DNA of 51,036 nt from CAZDYP01 sp964509505 (GCA_964509505.1 CAZDYP010000010.1:1-51036); one strand, 5' to 3'. Shown: positions 24,023 through 32,577, counted from the stretch's first letter. Numbers and translations: made by a program. The notes: generated from the sequence alone by a model not told the origin.

Positions 24023-24060
24023 AACCCGTTTACAGTGAGTAAACGGGTTTTGTGTTTGTT
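24023..24060 (+). terminator. Terminator after the MFS gene
   Basis: 11-bp stem AACCCGTTTAC / GTAAACGGGTT with a 5-base loop and a T-rich tail (24050-24060). It also overlaps the stop region of the convergent deacetylase gene. Confidence 0.75.
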
Positions 24061-25033
24061 AGTATCTGACGCCGAGTTCGCGCAAGCGATTGATTAGATC
24101 GCCCAATGTATCTGCGCCGCGCACGCGCACACGGGGCCAGAGATACGGCGCGACCGCGTATTGTTTCGCGCCGGGTTGCGTCGTCGTCGCAGACAGATAG
24201 CCGCTCTCTTGGAGAATTTGCATGGTGAGTGCGTTGTGCGCGCCGCCTGGATAGCAAAAGAACAACACAGGCTTGCCCGTCATACGTTCGAGCGCGCGTT
24301 TCGATTCGACCAACTCTTTGCGAATGAAATCGGCAGAATGGTTCGGCAGCGCTGGGTGCGTGATACTATGCGATTGAATATCCATGCCCGCTTTTGACAG
24401 GGCGACGACCTGCTCCCACGTCATGTAACCCGGCCGTTCCAACAAACCCGTCGGAATGTAGAACGTGCCGGTGTAATGATATTTTTGCAATAACGGAAAC
24501 GCGTTGAGATAGTTGTCGTCGTAGCCGTCGTCAAATGTCAGCACAAGCGGTTTCGCTGGCAATGGTTTATTTTGGGTGACGGCATCATACACATCTTGCA
24601 ACAAAACTGAGTGATACCCTTGACTTGCAAAATAGGCGAGCTGTTCCTCGAACCGTTCGGGCCATACGGATAGATCGCGGCGAATGGCGTCGGCGTTCTC
24701 AGGCGGGATGGCGATGTGGTGATACATCAAAATTGGCGCGCGCACGTAGTGACCTACTGGCGTGGCTGTGGCAGGGGGGCGCGGCGGGCGTGTGGGGGTC
24801 AGCGTATTTTCTGGCGTCGGTGTGGACGTGGAAGACGCGACGCTGGGTGTGGGAGTAAAGGTTGCCGTGGAAGTTGGTGTGAGCGTCGGTGTCGGCGTTG
24901 GCGTTGGCGTGAGCGTTGCGACGCTAACGGCGGGCGCAGGCAGCGGCGGGGGCGTCGTATCTGCGGAGGTAACGAGCATAGGCGCGCACCCCATCGAAAG
25001 CAAGCCAATGAGATAAAAAATTTTTTTGAACAC
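24059..25033 (-). CDS. Polysaccharide deacetylase (CE4) lipoprotein
   Basis: A surface-anchored NodB-homology deacetylase, 324 residues, that would remove N-acetyl groups from peptidoglycan or another surface polysaccharide. The start is GTG (complement 25031-25033). Signal peptide with lipobox LSMGC (Cys16); Thr/Pro stalk about residues 40-92; CE4 domain about 97-320. Motifs: LTFDDGYDDN (catalytic Asp and metal Asp), HSITHPALP (metal His pair), CYPGGAHN late. APILMYHHIA and RPGYMTWEQVVALSKAGMDI are typical of the PgaB-like group. The LysM lipoprotein gene lies upstream on the same strand behind a strong terminator, and both are likely cell-envelope proteins. Confidence 0.92.
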   Translation of the reverse strand: MFKKIFYLIGLLSMGCAPMLVTSADTTPPPLPAPAVSVATLTPTPTPTPTLTPTSTATFTPTPSVASSTSTPTPENTLTPTRPPRPPATATPVGHYVRAPILMYHHIAIPPENADAIRRDLSVWPERFEEQLAYFASQGYHSVLLQDVYDAVTQNKPLPAKPLVLTFDDGYDDNYLNAFPLLQKYHYTGTFYIPTGLLERPGYMTWEQVVALSKAGMDIQSHSITHPALPNHSADFIRKELVESKRALERMTGKPVLFFCYPGGAHNALTMQILQESGYLSATTTQPGAKQYAVAPYLWPRVRVRGADTLGDLINRLRELGVRY

Positions 25034-25047
25034 GACGAGCTCTGCCT

Positions 25048-25086
25048 AAAAAAACAGGGCTATCAGATTCCTGCTGATAGCCCTGT
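25048..25086 (-). terminator. Terminator after the LysM gene
   Basis: 12-bp perfect stem TGATAGCCCTGT / ACAGGGCTATCA (25054-25065 with 25075-25086) and, on the minus strand, a run of T (complement 25047-25053). A classic intrinsic terminator. Confidence 0.85.
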
Positions 25087-25168
25087 GTGTGGCTAGACTT
25101 GTGCTGGCTGTTCGAGTCACGTGAGGACAGTATGGCGGCGAAACCTTCGCACGCTGAGTCGCGCGTGT

Positions 25169-25810
25169 CTAGCGCGCAGGAATGACCAAGCGTTGTCCTG
25201 CTTGCAATCTCGTCGGATTGACGATGCCATTGGCGCGGGCAATGCTTTGCCACGAGACGCCATAGCGCAAGCCGATGCGATACAGATTCTCACCTGCTTG
25301 GACGATATGCGCACGCTGTCCACTTGACGGAGGCGGCGCGGTGGTCGGTTGCGCGACGGGAGGTTGAGTCGGTTGCGCTTCAGGCAGTTTCGGCACGATG
25401 AGCGTCTCGCCTACATTCAGAGCATTGCCCATCGTCGGGTTCAACTGCTTCAAGACATCAAGCGTCGTTTTGAATTGCGCGGCGACTGAAGCGGGCGTGT
25501 CGCCTGCCTTCACCACATAAGGCTGTGTTTGACCGGTGGGTGCGGCAGGTGTGGGTTGTGCGGGAACGGGAGTGGGTTGTATCGCGGGCGGTTGGGGCGT
25601 CGCTGCGCCCGGCGGACGCGTGGCCGTGGCGGCGACAGGGGGTTGTGTCTGCGCGGGGGCAGGTGTGATATTGGCGGGAACCGTTGTCGGCGCAGTCGTC
25701 GGGGGGGGGATCGCTTCAGAAGGCGGCGCTGGCGCCTCGCGCTCACAGCCTGTCAATACGAGAATGGCGCTGATGATCAAAATCCAGAGCAACCACGAAA
25801 TGCGTTTCAT
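25169..25810 (-). CDS. LysM-domain lipoprotein
   Basis: A secreted lipoprotein of 213 residues with two LysM carbohydrate-binding modules, expected to hold the protein to peptidoglycan. The ATG (complement 25808-25810) follows AGGAGG; a longer frame upstream is rejected. Lipobox LTGC at about residues 19-22; Pro/Thr/Ala-rich stalk about 25-95; LysM 1 about 98-142 (YVVKAGDTPASVAAQFKTTL), Pro-rich spacer, LysM 2 about 168-212 (HIVQAGENLYRIGLRYGVSW). No catalytic domain is present, so it is an adaptor or structural protein. Confidence 0.9.
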   Translation of the reverse strand: MKRISWLLWILIISAILVLTGCEREAPAPPSEAIPPPTTAPTTVPANITPAPAQTQPPVAATATRPPGAATPQPPAIQPTPVPAQPTPAAPTGQTQPYVVKAGDTPASVAAQFKTTLDVLKQLNPTMGNALNVGETLIVPKLPEAQPTQPPVAQPTTAPPPSSGQRAHIVQAGENLYRIGLRYGVSWQSIARANGIVNPTRLQAGQRLVIPAR

Positions 25811-25920
25811 GCTAAATCCTCCTGTGCGGATGGCAGAGTCAATTTCATCGCAACGCTGCGCGAGTTGCGGCGATAATAACATAGGCATTGGGATTCGTCA
25901 ACCATTTTTGATATAGCGAG

Positions 25921-27639
25921 TCAGGCGTCAGATTTTTGCGAGAAGCCCGATATCTTTTGATCACTTTTGATGCGACGCAATGCTTGTGGAATGCGCGGCA
26001 ACAAGTCGCCCGCCAATGCGCCCACATCGCCCAGCTCGTCGCGCACGAGCTCGCCGCACAGCCCATGTATGTAACCACCCGCAATCGCAGCAGCGCGTGA
26101 TGCTACACCCTGCGCCAGCAGCCCGACGATGATACCTGCCAACACATCGCCACTACCGGCAGTCGCGAGGGCGGGGTTCGCAAAGGGCAACAACGTGACC
26201 TGTCCATTCGGTTCGGCAATGCACGTGAACGCGCCCTTGAGCAAAACGATTTGTTTCCATTGCATCGCAAACGTGCGCGCCACGGCTTCGCGGTTCGCCA
26301 AGATGTCTGTGCTGCTCAACTGTGTGAGTCGCGCAAATTCGCCGATGTGCGGCGTCAACACACTGTTCACAGGCACGTGGTCCGTCCAATCTGACCATGC
26401 GCTCAAGGCGTTCAGCCCATCCGCATCTATGACGAGCGAGGGTAAGGGGGTTTGTGCGCTGAATAGACGCTCGATGAATTGTTGTGTCGTCGCTGCGCGT
26501 CCTAAGCCAGGTCCCACTAGCAACGCATCGTATTCGGCGATGCGCTGCGCAATTTGCTCGCTTGCCTCTGCTGCAATCGCGCCCGCCTCCGCTTTCAACA
26601 GCAAGTACGTCGGTTCATGCAGGGTCGTCGCCACGATGTGCTGCGCCTCAGGCGTCGTCGCAAGCGTGGCGATGCCCACACCTACACGCGCGGCCGCCGC
26701 CGCGCATAAATAGGGAGCGCCGGTGTATGACGCTGCGCCCGACACAATCAGCGCTTTGCCAAAGGTGCCTTTGTGTCCAACGCGGGGTCGTGCGGGCAAC
26801 CAGGCGCGCACCAACTCCGCTGTGGCGAGATGGAGCGACACCTCATTCGCCAAGGTGGACGAAATGCCGATGTCGGCGACGATGAGCTCGCCCAACATAT
26901 CCGCCGCGGGAAATTTGAAGAAACCCACCTTTGGATACGCAAACGTCACCGTCACGTCGGCGCGTACGGTGGCCGCGTCGGTTGCGCCTGTGTCGGCGTT
27001 GACGCCGCTGGGCAAGTCAACGGCGATGACGATTTTGGGCACTTGGTACTTGGTACTTGGTACTTGGAGATTAGGCGTGAGTGATTGAAGTTTAGGAGAA
27101 GAAGAAACAAAGCTTGCTCGCCGCAGTTGGGACGCTTGCGCGGGGGAGGGAATTGGGGATTTTTCAACGGCTACTTTGACGGTGAGCAAAATACCCTGCA
27201 ACACCCCAGTGATAGGACGATTTGCGCCTGTGCCAAGCAAGGCGTCAACGATGATGTCGCTTTTGTCGAGTAACGCGCGCAGTGTAGAAAAATCGGCGTC
27301 ATTGTCGGCGTGGGTGGCGGGGATGCGTCGCTCTTGCGTGAGCGCGAAGTTTGCGTCGTTGTCCGTTTTGCGATTCCACAAATAGAGTGCAACTTGCAAC
27401 CCCTCATCATGCAAGTAACGAGCGGCAACGAGCCCATCGCCGCCGTTGTTGCCCGGGCCAACCAAGACGAGAATGTGAATCGGCTCAACCCGCGCAGTCG
27501 TCTGCAGCGCCTCCCTTTTTTGCGCGACGACTGCGGCGACGGCGCGCCCCGCCGTTTCCATCATCTGCGTGTACGAGAGCCCGCTCGCGTCGGCTTGTTG
27601 TTCGAGACGGCGCATTTGTTCAACCGTGACGATTTTCAT
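25921..27639 (-). CDS. nnr: Bifunctional NAD(P)HX epimerase / ADP-dependent dehydratase
   Basis: Metabolite-repair enzyme that epimerises and dehydrates hydrated NAD(P)H. 572 residues from the ATG complementary to 27637-27639 (MKIVTVEQMRRLEQQADASG). N-terminal YjeF/NnrE domain about 1-215 with GPGNNGGDGLVAARYL and the Asp of VDALLGTGANRPI; C-terminal ribokinase-like NnrD domain about 235-560 with LLVGPGLGRAA, TPHIGEFARL and the catalytic GSGDVLAGII. A segment in the N-terminal domain (SLTPNLQVPSTKYQVPKI, encoded at about 27037-27090) is translated from ACTTGGT heptamer repeats just before the conserved VIAVDLPSGVNADTG strand. It could be catalytically neutral since the conserved motifs resume intact. 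Confidence 0.92.
   Translation of the reverse strand: MKIVTVEQMRRLEQQADASGLSYTQMMETAGRAVAAVVAQKREALQTTARVEPIHILVLVGPGNNGGDGLVAARYLHDEGLQVALYLWNRKTDNDANFALTQERRIPATHADNDADFSTLRALLDKSDIIVDALLGTGANRPITGVLQGILLTVKVAVEKSPIPSPAQASQLRRASFVSSSPKLQSLTPNLQVPSTKYQVPKIVIAVDLPSGVNADTGATDAATVRADVTVTFAYPKVGFFKFPAADMLGELIVADIGISSTLANEVSLHLATAELVRAWLPARPRVGHKGTFGKALIVSGAASYTGAPYLCAAAAARVGVGIATLATTPEAQHIVATTLHEPTYLLLKAEAGAIAAEASEQIAQRIAEYDALLVGPGLGRAATTQQFIERLFSAQTPLPSLVIDADGLNALSAWSDWTDHVPVNSVLTPHIGEFARLTQLSSTDILANREAVARTFAMQWKQIVLLKGAFTCIAEPNGQVTLLPFANPALATAGSGDVLAGIIVGLLAQGVASRAAAIAGGYIHGLCGELVRDELGDVGALAGDLLPRIPQALRRIKSDQKISGFSQKSDA
27037..27090 (+). repeat. In-frame ACTTGGT tandem repeat within nnr
   Basis: Four units of ACTTGGT (perfect, 7 bp), then degenerate heptamers. 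Read on the minus strand it encodes part of the NnrE domain. Confidence 0.75.
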
Positions 27640-27645
27640 GGCGAC

Positions 27646-27675
27646 ATCATACAATGAAACACGCAAGACCTTCAA
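27646..27675 (-). promoter_or_regulatory. Promoter giving a leaderless start of nnr
   Basis: On the minus strand: TTGAAG (complement 27670-27675), 18-bp spacer, TATGAT (complement 27646-27651), then 6 bases to the ATG. No ribosome site is visible. Just beyond is a hairpin AACTGATGC / GCATCAGTT (27697-27723). Confidence 0.45.
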
Positions 27676-27738
27676 GCAGATTGACAACTCTCATAACTGA
27701 TGCTACCTTGTCGCATCAGTTGAGCGTAGTGCGTTGCG

Positions 27739-27838
27739 NNNNNNNNNNNNNNNNNNNNNNNNNNNNNNNNNNNNNNNNNNNNNNNNNNNNNNNNNNNNNN
27801 NNNNNNNNNNNNNNNNNNNNNNNNNNNNNNNNNNNNNN
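27739..27838. other. Assembly gap (100 N) across the start of accDA
   Basis: Exactly 100 N; no shared sequence at the two edges, so the missing length is unknown. The missing stretch must contain at least the N-terminal zinc-ribbon part of AccD. Confidence 0.95.
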
Positions 27839-29284
27839 CAAAAATTGAAAGAGGCGCAACGCGAGACGCATTTGCAAGAAGCGGTCGTCACGGGCTATGC
27901 GGAAATCGAAGCGCAACCCTGCGTGTTGTGCGTGTTGGACTTTCGCTTCATGGGCGGCACGATGGGCTCGACCGTTGGCGAAAAAATCGCGTTGGCATTC
28001 GAGCGCGCGGCGGATGACCAATTGCCCATCGTCGTCGTCACTTCATCGGGCGGCGCGCGCATTCAAGAAGGCATGTTTGCGCTGATGCAGATGGCGAAGA
28101 CTTCGGCGGCGGCGCAACGCTTACAGCAAAAAGACTTGCCCTACATTACGATTCTCACGCACCCGACGACGGGCGGCGTCTATGCGTCGTTTGCGAACCT
28201 TGCGGACATCATCCTCGCCGAACCCCGCGCGCTCATCGGCTTCGCCGGTCCGCGCGTGGTCGAAGCGTTGACGCGCCAAAAACTACCGCCCGATTCGCAT
28301 CGCGCCGAGTTTTTGTTTGAGCATGGCATGGTAGATGCGATTGTGTCGCGCGCGCAACAACGCGCGTTCATCGGGCGCGTGCTGCGTCTGTTGATGAAGC
28401 CGCGCGAGGAGCGTAACCCCGCAGCTGCCCAAGGCGCAATAAAGTTAGTCAACGCGTCTCCCCAACCCCCGCGTCGCGCGTGGGACATCGTGAATCTGGC
28501 GCGGCACGTCGAACGTCCCACCAGCCAAGATTACATCCAGCGCTTGTTCACCGATTTCATCGAGCTGCATGGCGACCGTTTGTTTGGCGACGACCCTGCC
28601 ATCATCGGCGGGCTCGCGCGCTTCGAGCAGCAAGCGGTGATGGTGATTGGGCAAGAGCGCGGACATGGTGAAGAGAAAGCGCTGCGTCGCAACGGCAGCG
28701 CGATTCCCGAAGGCTATCGCAAAGCGTGGCGCTTGATGCGCTTGGCGACGAAATTCCATTTGCCTGTCATCACATTCGTGGACACGCCCGGCGCAGACCC
28801 CTCGTACGAAGCGGAGAAGCGCGGGGTGGCGATGGCATTGTCGCAGAGTATCGGCGCGATGACGCAGCTCGCCACGCCGACGGTGGCGTGTGTGATTGGC
28901 GAAGGCGGCAGCGGTGGCGCGCTCGCGCTGGCGGTGGCAGACCGTGTGCTGATGCAAGAGAACGCGATTTATTCTGTCATCTCACCCGAAGGCGCGTCGG
29001 CCATTTTGTATGGCGATGCGAGCCGCGCGGAAGAGGTGTCGCGCATCTTGCGTCTCACGGCGCACGATTTGAAGGAGCTCGGCATCATTGACGAGGTGGT
29101 GCCGGAACCGCTCGACGGCGCGCACCTTGACGCCGCGGCCGCCGCGCAGTTCATCTGGCACGCGCTTACTCGCGCATTGAATGAAATCGTGACGCAATCT
29201 GTTCCCAATTTGCTTGAAGCGCGGTATCAGAAGTATCGGCGAATGGGACGAGAGGCGCCGAAGCGCGTGAAACGTGAGGCGTGA
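27839..29284 (+). CDS. accDA: Acetyl-CoA carboxylase carboxyltransferase beta/alpha fusion, 5' end in gap
   Basis: Carboxyltransferase of acetyl-CoA carboxylase, which moves the carboxyl group from carboxybiotin to acetyl-CoA in the first step of fatty-acid synthesis. Usually AccD and AccA are separate; here one frame holds both. Visible from 27839: AccD core with FMGGTMGSTVGEK, SSGGARIQEGMFALMQMAKT, TGGVYASFANL, EPRALIGFAGPRVVE; then about 30 linker residues and AccA from WDIVNLARHVERPTSQDYI, with ELHGDRLFGDD, IPEGYRKAWRLM, FVDTPGADPSYEAEKRG, GEGGSGGALAL, YSVISPEGASAILY. The N-terminal zinc ribbon of AccD is hidden by the gap. Such beta/alpha fusions are known in some Actinobacteria. Its stop lies in a GCGTGAA repeat; the SDR gene follows 48 bp on. 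Confidence 0.92.
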   Translation, partial: QKLKEAQRETHLQEAVVTGYAEIEAQPCVLCVLDFRFMGGTMGSTVGEKIALAFERAADDQLPIVVVTSSGGARIQEGMFALMQMAKTSAAAQRLQQKDLPYITILTHPTTGGVYASFANLADIILAEPRALIGFAGPRVVEALTRQKLPPDSHRAEFLFEHGMVDAIVSRAQQRAFIGRVLRLLMKPREERNPAAAQGAIKLVNASPQPPRRAWDIVNLARHVERPTSQDYIQRLFTDFIELHGDRLFGDDPAIIGGLARFEQQAVMVIGQERGHGEEKALRRNGSAIPEGYRKAWRLMRLATKFHLPVITFVDTPGADPSYEAEKRGVAMALSQSIGAMTQLATPTVACVIGEGGSGGALALAVADRVLMQENAIYSVISPEGASAILYGDASRAEEVSRILRLTAHDLKELGIIDEVVPEPLDGAHLDAAAAAQFIWHALTRALNEIVTQSVPNLLEARYQKYRRMGREAPKRVKREA

Positions 29285-29332
29285 ACCGTAAAGATATATT
29301 GTCAGAAAGTTATTTCGAGAGGAGAATCGTTC

Positions 29333-30148
29333 ATGGCGTTACTCAATCAACAACCATCCACTCAACGGCTCGCGGGCAAAATCGCATTGGTGACTGGCGC
29401 GGCGCGCGGCATTGGGCGCGGGATCGCGTTGTGCATGGCAGAAGAAGGCGCAGACATCATCGTGAACGATTTGCCGTCCGCGCCCGATGCGCCCCACAGC
29501 GCCGACCAGAGCGCGCGCGAAATCGAAGCGTTGGGGCGTCGCGCCTTAGCGTTTAACGCCGATGTGTCAAACCGCGAGCAAATCGCGCAACTCTTCGCGG
29601 CGGGCGTCGCGCATTTCGGACGCATTGACATCGTGGTTGCCAATGCAGCGTATTCGGACCGCGAGCCCGTCGTGGCGGCGCAATGGGAGGGTGTGTTACG
29701 CACGCTCGAAGTGACCCAATTCGGCGTGTTCCACACGTGCCAAGCGGCGGCGCAACAAATGGTCGCGCAAGGGCGCGGCGGCAAAATTATTATCATTGGC
29801 TCGGTGCTGTCGGAGATTCCGTATGCGAGCAGTGCGGCATACAACATGGCGAAGGCGGCAGTCAACCATTTGGGGCGCACGTTGGCAAATGAACTGACTG
29901 CACATCGCATCAACGTCAACGTCATCAACCCCGGCTATGTTGACACACCGGGCGAACGCAAGTTTGCGAGCGAAGAGGCATTGCAACGCGCAGGGCGCAG
30001 CATCCCATGGGGACGCATGGGGCAACCGCGCGACATTGGGCGCGCCGCCGTGTATCTGGCTAGTGATGATGCAGACTACATCACGGGGAGCTCGCTAACG
30101 ATAGATGGCGGGTATCGGGTGGGGATGCGACTGCCAGAACGCGAGTAG
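29333..30148 (+). CDS. Short-chain dehydrogenase/reductase
   Basis: A classical SDR oxidoreductase, 271 residues from the ATG at 29333, preceded by GAGAGGAGAA. Cofactor motif TGAARGIGRG (about residues 22-31); ANAAYS (NNAG-type motif); catalytic Ser in IIGSVLSEIP and Tyr/Lys in AAYNMAKAAVNH; C-terminal DDADYITGSSLTIDGGYRVG is standard. The NDL after the second strand (IIVNDL) suggests NAD(H) over NADP(H). The family resembles glucose-1-dehydrogenase or 3-oxoacyl-ACP reductase (FabG)-like enzymes; its position after accDA makes a lipid role plausible but that is inference. Confidence 0.85.
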   Translation: MALLNQQPSTQRLAGKIALVTGAARGIGRGIALCMAEEGADIIVNDLPSAPDAPHSADQSAREIEALGRRALAFNADVSNREQIAQLFAAGVAHFGRIDIVVANAAYSDREPVVAAQWEGVLRTLEVTQFGVFHTCQAAAQQMVAQGRGGKIIIIGSVLSEIPYASSAAYNMAKAAVNHLGRTLANELTAHRINVNVINPGYVDTPGERKFASEEALQRAGRSIPWGRMGQPRDIGRAAVYLASDDADYITGSSLTIDGGYRVGMRLPERE

Positions 30149-30215
30149 AAAGACTCAGAGGGTGGTGATATATTTGTTTGCCATCTAAGATTCACTGACA
30201 GCGCGCGTCTGCGGT

Positions 30216-30244
30216 TTGACGATTACGCGCACCTTCTTTATACT
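30216..30244 (+). promoter_or_regulatory. Promoter of the tRNA cluster
   Basis: TTGACG (30216-30221), 17-bp spacer, TATACT (30239-30244): near-consensus, about 50 bp before the first tRNA. Confidence 0.7.
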
Positions 30245-30258
30245 CTTTGCCAACAAGA

Positions 30259-30287
30259 TGTAGGACAAGTTTCAAACTTGTCCTACA
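30259..30287. repeat. REP palindrome (TGTAGGACAAGTT family) in the tRNA leader
   Basis: 13-bp perfect arms TGTAGGACAAGTT / AACTTGTCCTACA around TCA. The same family occurs at 32930-32983 and 42339-42367. Here it sits between the tRNA promoter and tRNA-Pro. Confidence 0.8.
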
Positions 30288-30295
30288 CAAAGCGG

Positions 30296-30368
<73 letters not shown>

Positions 30369-30373
30369 CTGCT

Positions 30374-30444
30374 GCGGGTGTAGCTCAACGGCAGAGCACT
30401 TGCCTTCCAAGCAAGCTATGCGGGTTCAATTCCCGCCACCCGCT
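30374..30444 (+). tRNA. tRNA-Gly (TCC)
   Basis: 71-base cloverleaf: acceptor GCGGGTG / CACCCGC, anticodon stem CTTGC / GCAAG around CTTCCAA (anticodon TCC), T-loop GGTTCAATTCC, discriminator T. Five bases separate it from tRNA-Pro. Confidence 0.93.
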
Positions 30445-30447
30445 CTT

Positions 30448-30520
30448 GGGCCTGTAGCTCAATGGTCAGAGCGCCGCCCTCATAAGGCGTTGGTTGCAGG
30501 TTCGACCCCTGCCGGGCCCA
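30448..30520 (+). tRNA. tRNA with CAT anticodon (elongator Met or Ile2)
   Basis: 73-base cloverleaf, acceptor GGGCCTG / CGGGCCC, anticodon loop CTCATAA, T-loop GGTTCGACCCC, discriminator A. It is not an initiator type. Met or lysidine-modified Ile2 cannot be told apart with certainty from the sequence alone. Confidence 0.85.
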
Positions 30521-30528
30521 CTCAAGCA

Positions 30529-30628
30529 NNNNNNNNNNNNNNNNNNNNNNNNNNNNNNNNNNNNNNNNNNNNNNNNNNNNNNNNNNNNNNNNNNNNNNNN
30601 NNNNNNNNNNNNNNNNNNNNNNNNNNNN
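30529..30628. other. Assembly gap (100 N) with a 55-base duplicated flank
   Basis: Exactly 100 N. The 55 bases before the gap (30474-30528) are repeated exactly after it (30629-30683), which is the signature of a k-mer overlap between contig ends rather than missing DNA. Confidence 0.95.
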
Positions 30629-30675
30629 CCGCCCTCATAAGGCGTTGGTTGCAGGTTCGACCCCTGCCGGGCCCA
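30629..30675 (+). tRNA. Partial tRNA (CAT), 3' half after the gap
   Basis: Identical to the 3' half of the tRNA at 30448-30520, starting at the anticodon stem. Either an assembly overlap duplicate of that tRNA or a second tandem copy truncated by the gap. Confidence 0.6.
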
Positions 30676-30716
30676 CTCAAGCACTGTTCAGCGTTCAGCG
30701 CTTAGTCGCCAGAGAG

Positions 30717-30749
30717 CCCGTTCACCATGCGAGAACGGGTTTCTTTTTG
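30717..30749 (+). terminator. Terminator of the tRNA cluster
   Basis: Stem CCCGTTC (30717-30723) / GAACGGG (30733-30739) followed by TTTCTTTTTG. Confidence 0.75.
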
Positions 30750-30792
30750 CCCATGCCCTCTATTATAATCGTGCCACATTTCAGTACACCAT

Positions 30793-30848
30793 CCCAATCT
30801 TCAATCTTCAATCTTCAATCTTCAGTTTTCAGTTTTCAGTTTTCAACC
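30793..30848. repeat. CAATCTT / CAGTTTT tandem repeat array
   Basis: Four perfect CAATCTT units pass directly into three CAGTTTT units and one CAACCTT, all with a 7-bp period, in the leader of the M3 peptidase gene. A TATAAT lies upstream at 30764-30769. Confidence 0.85.
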
Positions 30849-30864
30849 TTCCCTTGGAGTTCCT

Positions 30865-32577
30865 ATGCCCGATTTTTCGCGTCTCGCGCGTTTTGCGGCG
30901 CGTCGTTTCGTGCCCGACAACTTCAACCCCGCTGACTGGTCGCAGCTCGAGAGGCTCTATGACCAACTCATCGAACAAAATTTGGCGACGCCCGAGGCAC
31001 TCGAAAATTTTTTGCGCGATTGGAACGAATTGGATGACGTGGTTACCGAAGAATACAACCGTCGGTACGCTAACATGACTTGCCAAACGGACGATGTCGC
31101 CGCGGCCGAAGCGTATAAATTTTTTGTGACGGACATTGTGCCGCAGCTCAAGCTGCGCGAAAACCAGCTCGAAAAGCATTACCTTGCGTCCCCCGCGCGC
31201 TCCACGCTGGCCAGCACTCGTTACGCGGTGTTCGATCGGCAAGTCGCCGCACGCGCTGCGCTCTTCCGCGAAGCCAATGTGCCGCTCGAAACACAAGACG
31301 ACTTGCTCGCGCAAGCGTATCAAACCTTGATGGGCGCGCTGACCGTGACGTTTGACGACAAAGAATGCACGCTCCCGCAATTGTTCCCTGTGCTGGAAGA
31401 AACGGACCGTGCGCGCCGCGAAACCGCCTGGCGCGCAATGCAAGGGCGTCGTTATTACGAGCGTGACCGCATTGACCATATCTTCGATCAGATGCTTGCC
31501 TTGCGGACGCAGATGGCGACCAATGCGGGCTATGCCAACTATCGTGATTACATACACGCGCGCAAGTTGCGCTTCGACTACACACCTGCCGATTGTTACA
31601 CTTACCACGCAGCCATCGAACAACATGCCGTGCCGTTGCTCAAAAAGATTCAGGCGCGGCGGTGCGCACAGATGGGCTTGCGGACGTTGCGCCCTTGGGA
31701 CACAGCGGTTGATGCGTTGGGGCGTCTGCCGTTGCGTCCTTACAAACAAACGCGTGAATTGATTGAGGGCTGTGCGCGCATCTTCGAGAAGGTTGACCCG
31801 CCGCTCGCCACGCAGTTCCAGCAGATGGACGAGCTTGGTATGCTCGATTTGGAAAATCGCAAGGGCAAAGCGCCGGGCGGCTATCAAGAGTTTCTACCCG
31901 AATCGCGTATGGCGTTCATTTTCATGAACGCGGTCAACAGCCACGGCGATGTCGAGACATTGTTGCATGAGGGCGGTCATGCGTTCAACTCATTCGCCAC
32001 GCGCGACGAATGGCTCGGCGCGTATCGCACGCCGCCGATGGAATTTTGCGAGGTTGCTTCGATGGCGATGGAGTTGTTGGGCGCGGAGCACTTCACGGAG
32101 TTTTACGCGCCTGGCGACGCAGCGCGTGCTCACAGCGCCCATCTGGAAGGCATCGTCAGTGTGTTGTGTTGGGTGGCGACGGTGGATGCGTTTCAACATT
32201 GGCTCTACCTGCATCCCAAGCACACACGCGCCGCACGCACAGCCGCATGGATACAAACCTACCAGCGCTTCGCGGGCGATCTCCATTGGACGGAGTTTGA
32301 ACACTTCATGGGCACATTGTGGCATAGGCAGTTACACATCTTCGAGCTGCCGTTCTACTACATCGAGTATGGCATCGCGCAATTGGGAGCGCTGCAAGTC
32401 TGGCGCAATGCGCGGCGCGACCGCAACGCCGCCGTCACCGCGTATGAACGCGCGCTGGCATTGGGTGGCTCACAACCGTTGCCCGACATTTACGCGGCCG
32501 CGGACATTCGCTTCGACTTCAGCGCGCAGACTGTCGCGCCGTTGATGGAATTGATCGCGCAAGAGTTGACGTTATAG
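30865..32577 (+). CDS. M3-family oligoendopeptidase
   Basis: A cytoplasmic zinc metallopeptidase of family M3 (PepF/oligoendopeptidase-like), 570 residues, which trims short peptides. ATG at 30865 preceded by GGAG. The zinc motif HEGGH is at 368-372 within LLHEGGHAFNSFAT, and the third ligand Glu lies in MEFCEVASMAMELLG about 25 residues later. Other family markers are NAGYANYRDYIHARKLRFDYT and the late PFYYIEYGIAQLGALQVW (Tyr/His substrate region). Length and layout match M3B enzymes. It is monocistronic with its own repeat-bearing leader. Confidence 0.93.
   Translation: MPDFSRLARFAARRFVPDNFNPADWSQLERLYDQLIEQNLATPEALENFLRDWNELDDVVTEEYNRRYANMTCQTDDVAAAEAYKFFVTDIVPQLKLRENQLEKHYLASPARSTLASTRYAVFDRQVAARAALFREANVPLETQDDLLAQAYQTLMGALTVTFDDKECTLPQLFPVLEETDRARRETAWRAMQGRRYYERDRIDHIFDQMLALRTQMATNAGYANYRDYIHARKLRFDYTPADCYTYHAAIEQHAVPLLKKIQARRCAQMGLRTLRPWDTAVDALGRLPLRPYKQTRELIEGCARIFEKVDPPLATQFQQMDELGMLDLENRKGKAPGGYQEFLPESRMAFIFMNAVNSHGDVETLLHEGGHAFNSFATRDEWLGAYRTPPMEFCEVASMAMELLGAEHFTEFYAPGDAARAHSAHLEGIVSVLCWVATVDAFQHWLYLHPKHTRAARTAAWIQTYQRFAGDLHWTEFEHFMGTLWHRQLHIFELPFYYIEYGIAQLGALQVWRNARRDRNAAVTAYERALALGGSQPLPDIYAAADIRFDFSAQTVAPLMELIAQELTL

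Noticed and set aside
30629..30675. A second, independent tRNA gene
   Set aside because: The 55-base identity with the sequence left of the gap is better explained by contig overlap; kept only as a partial feature.
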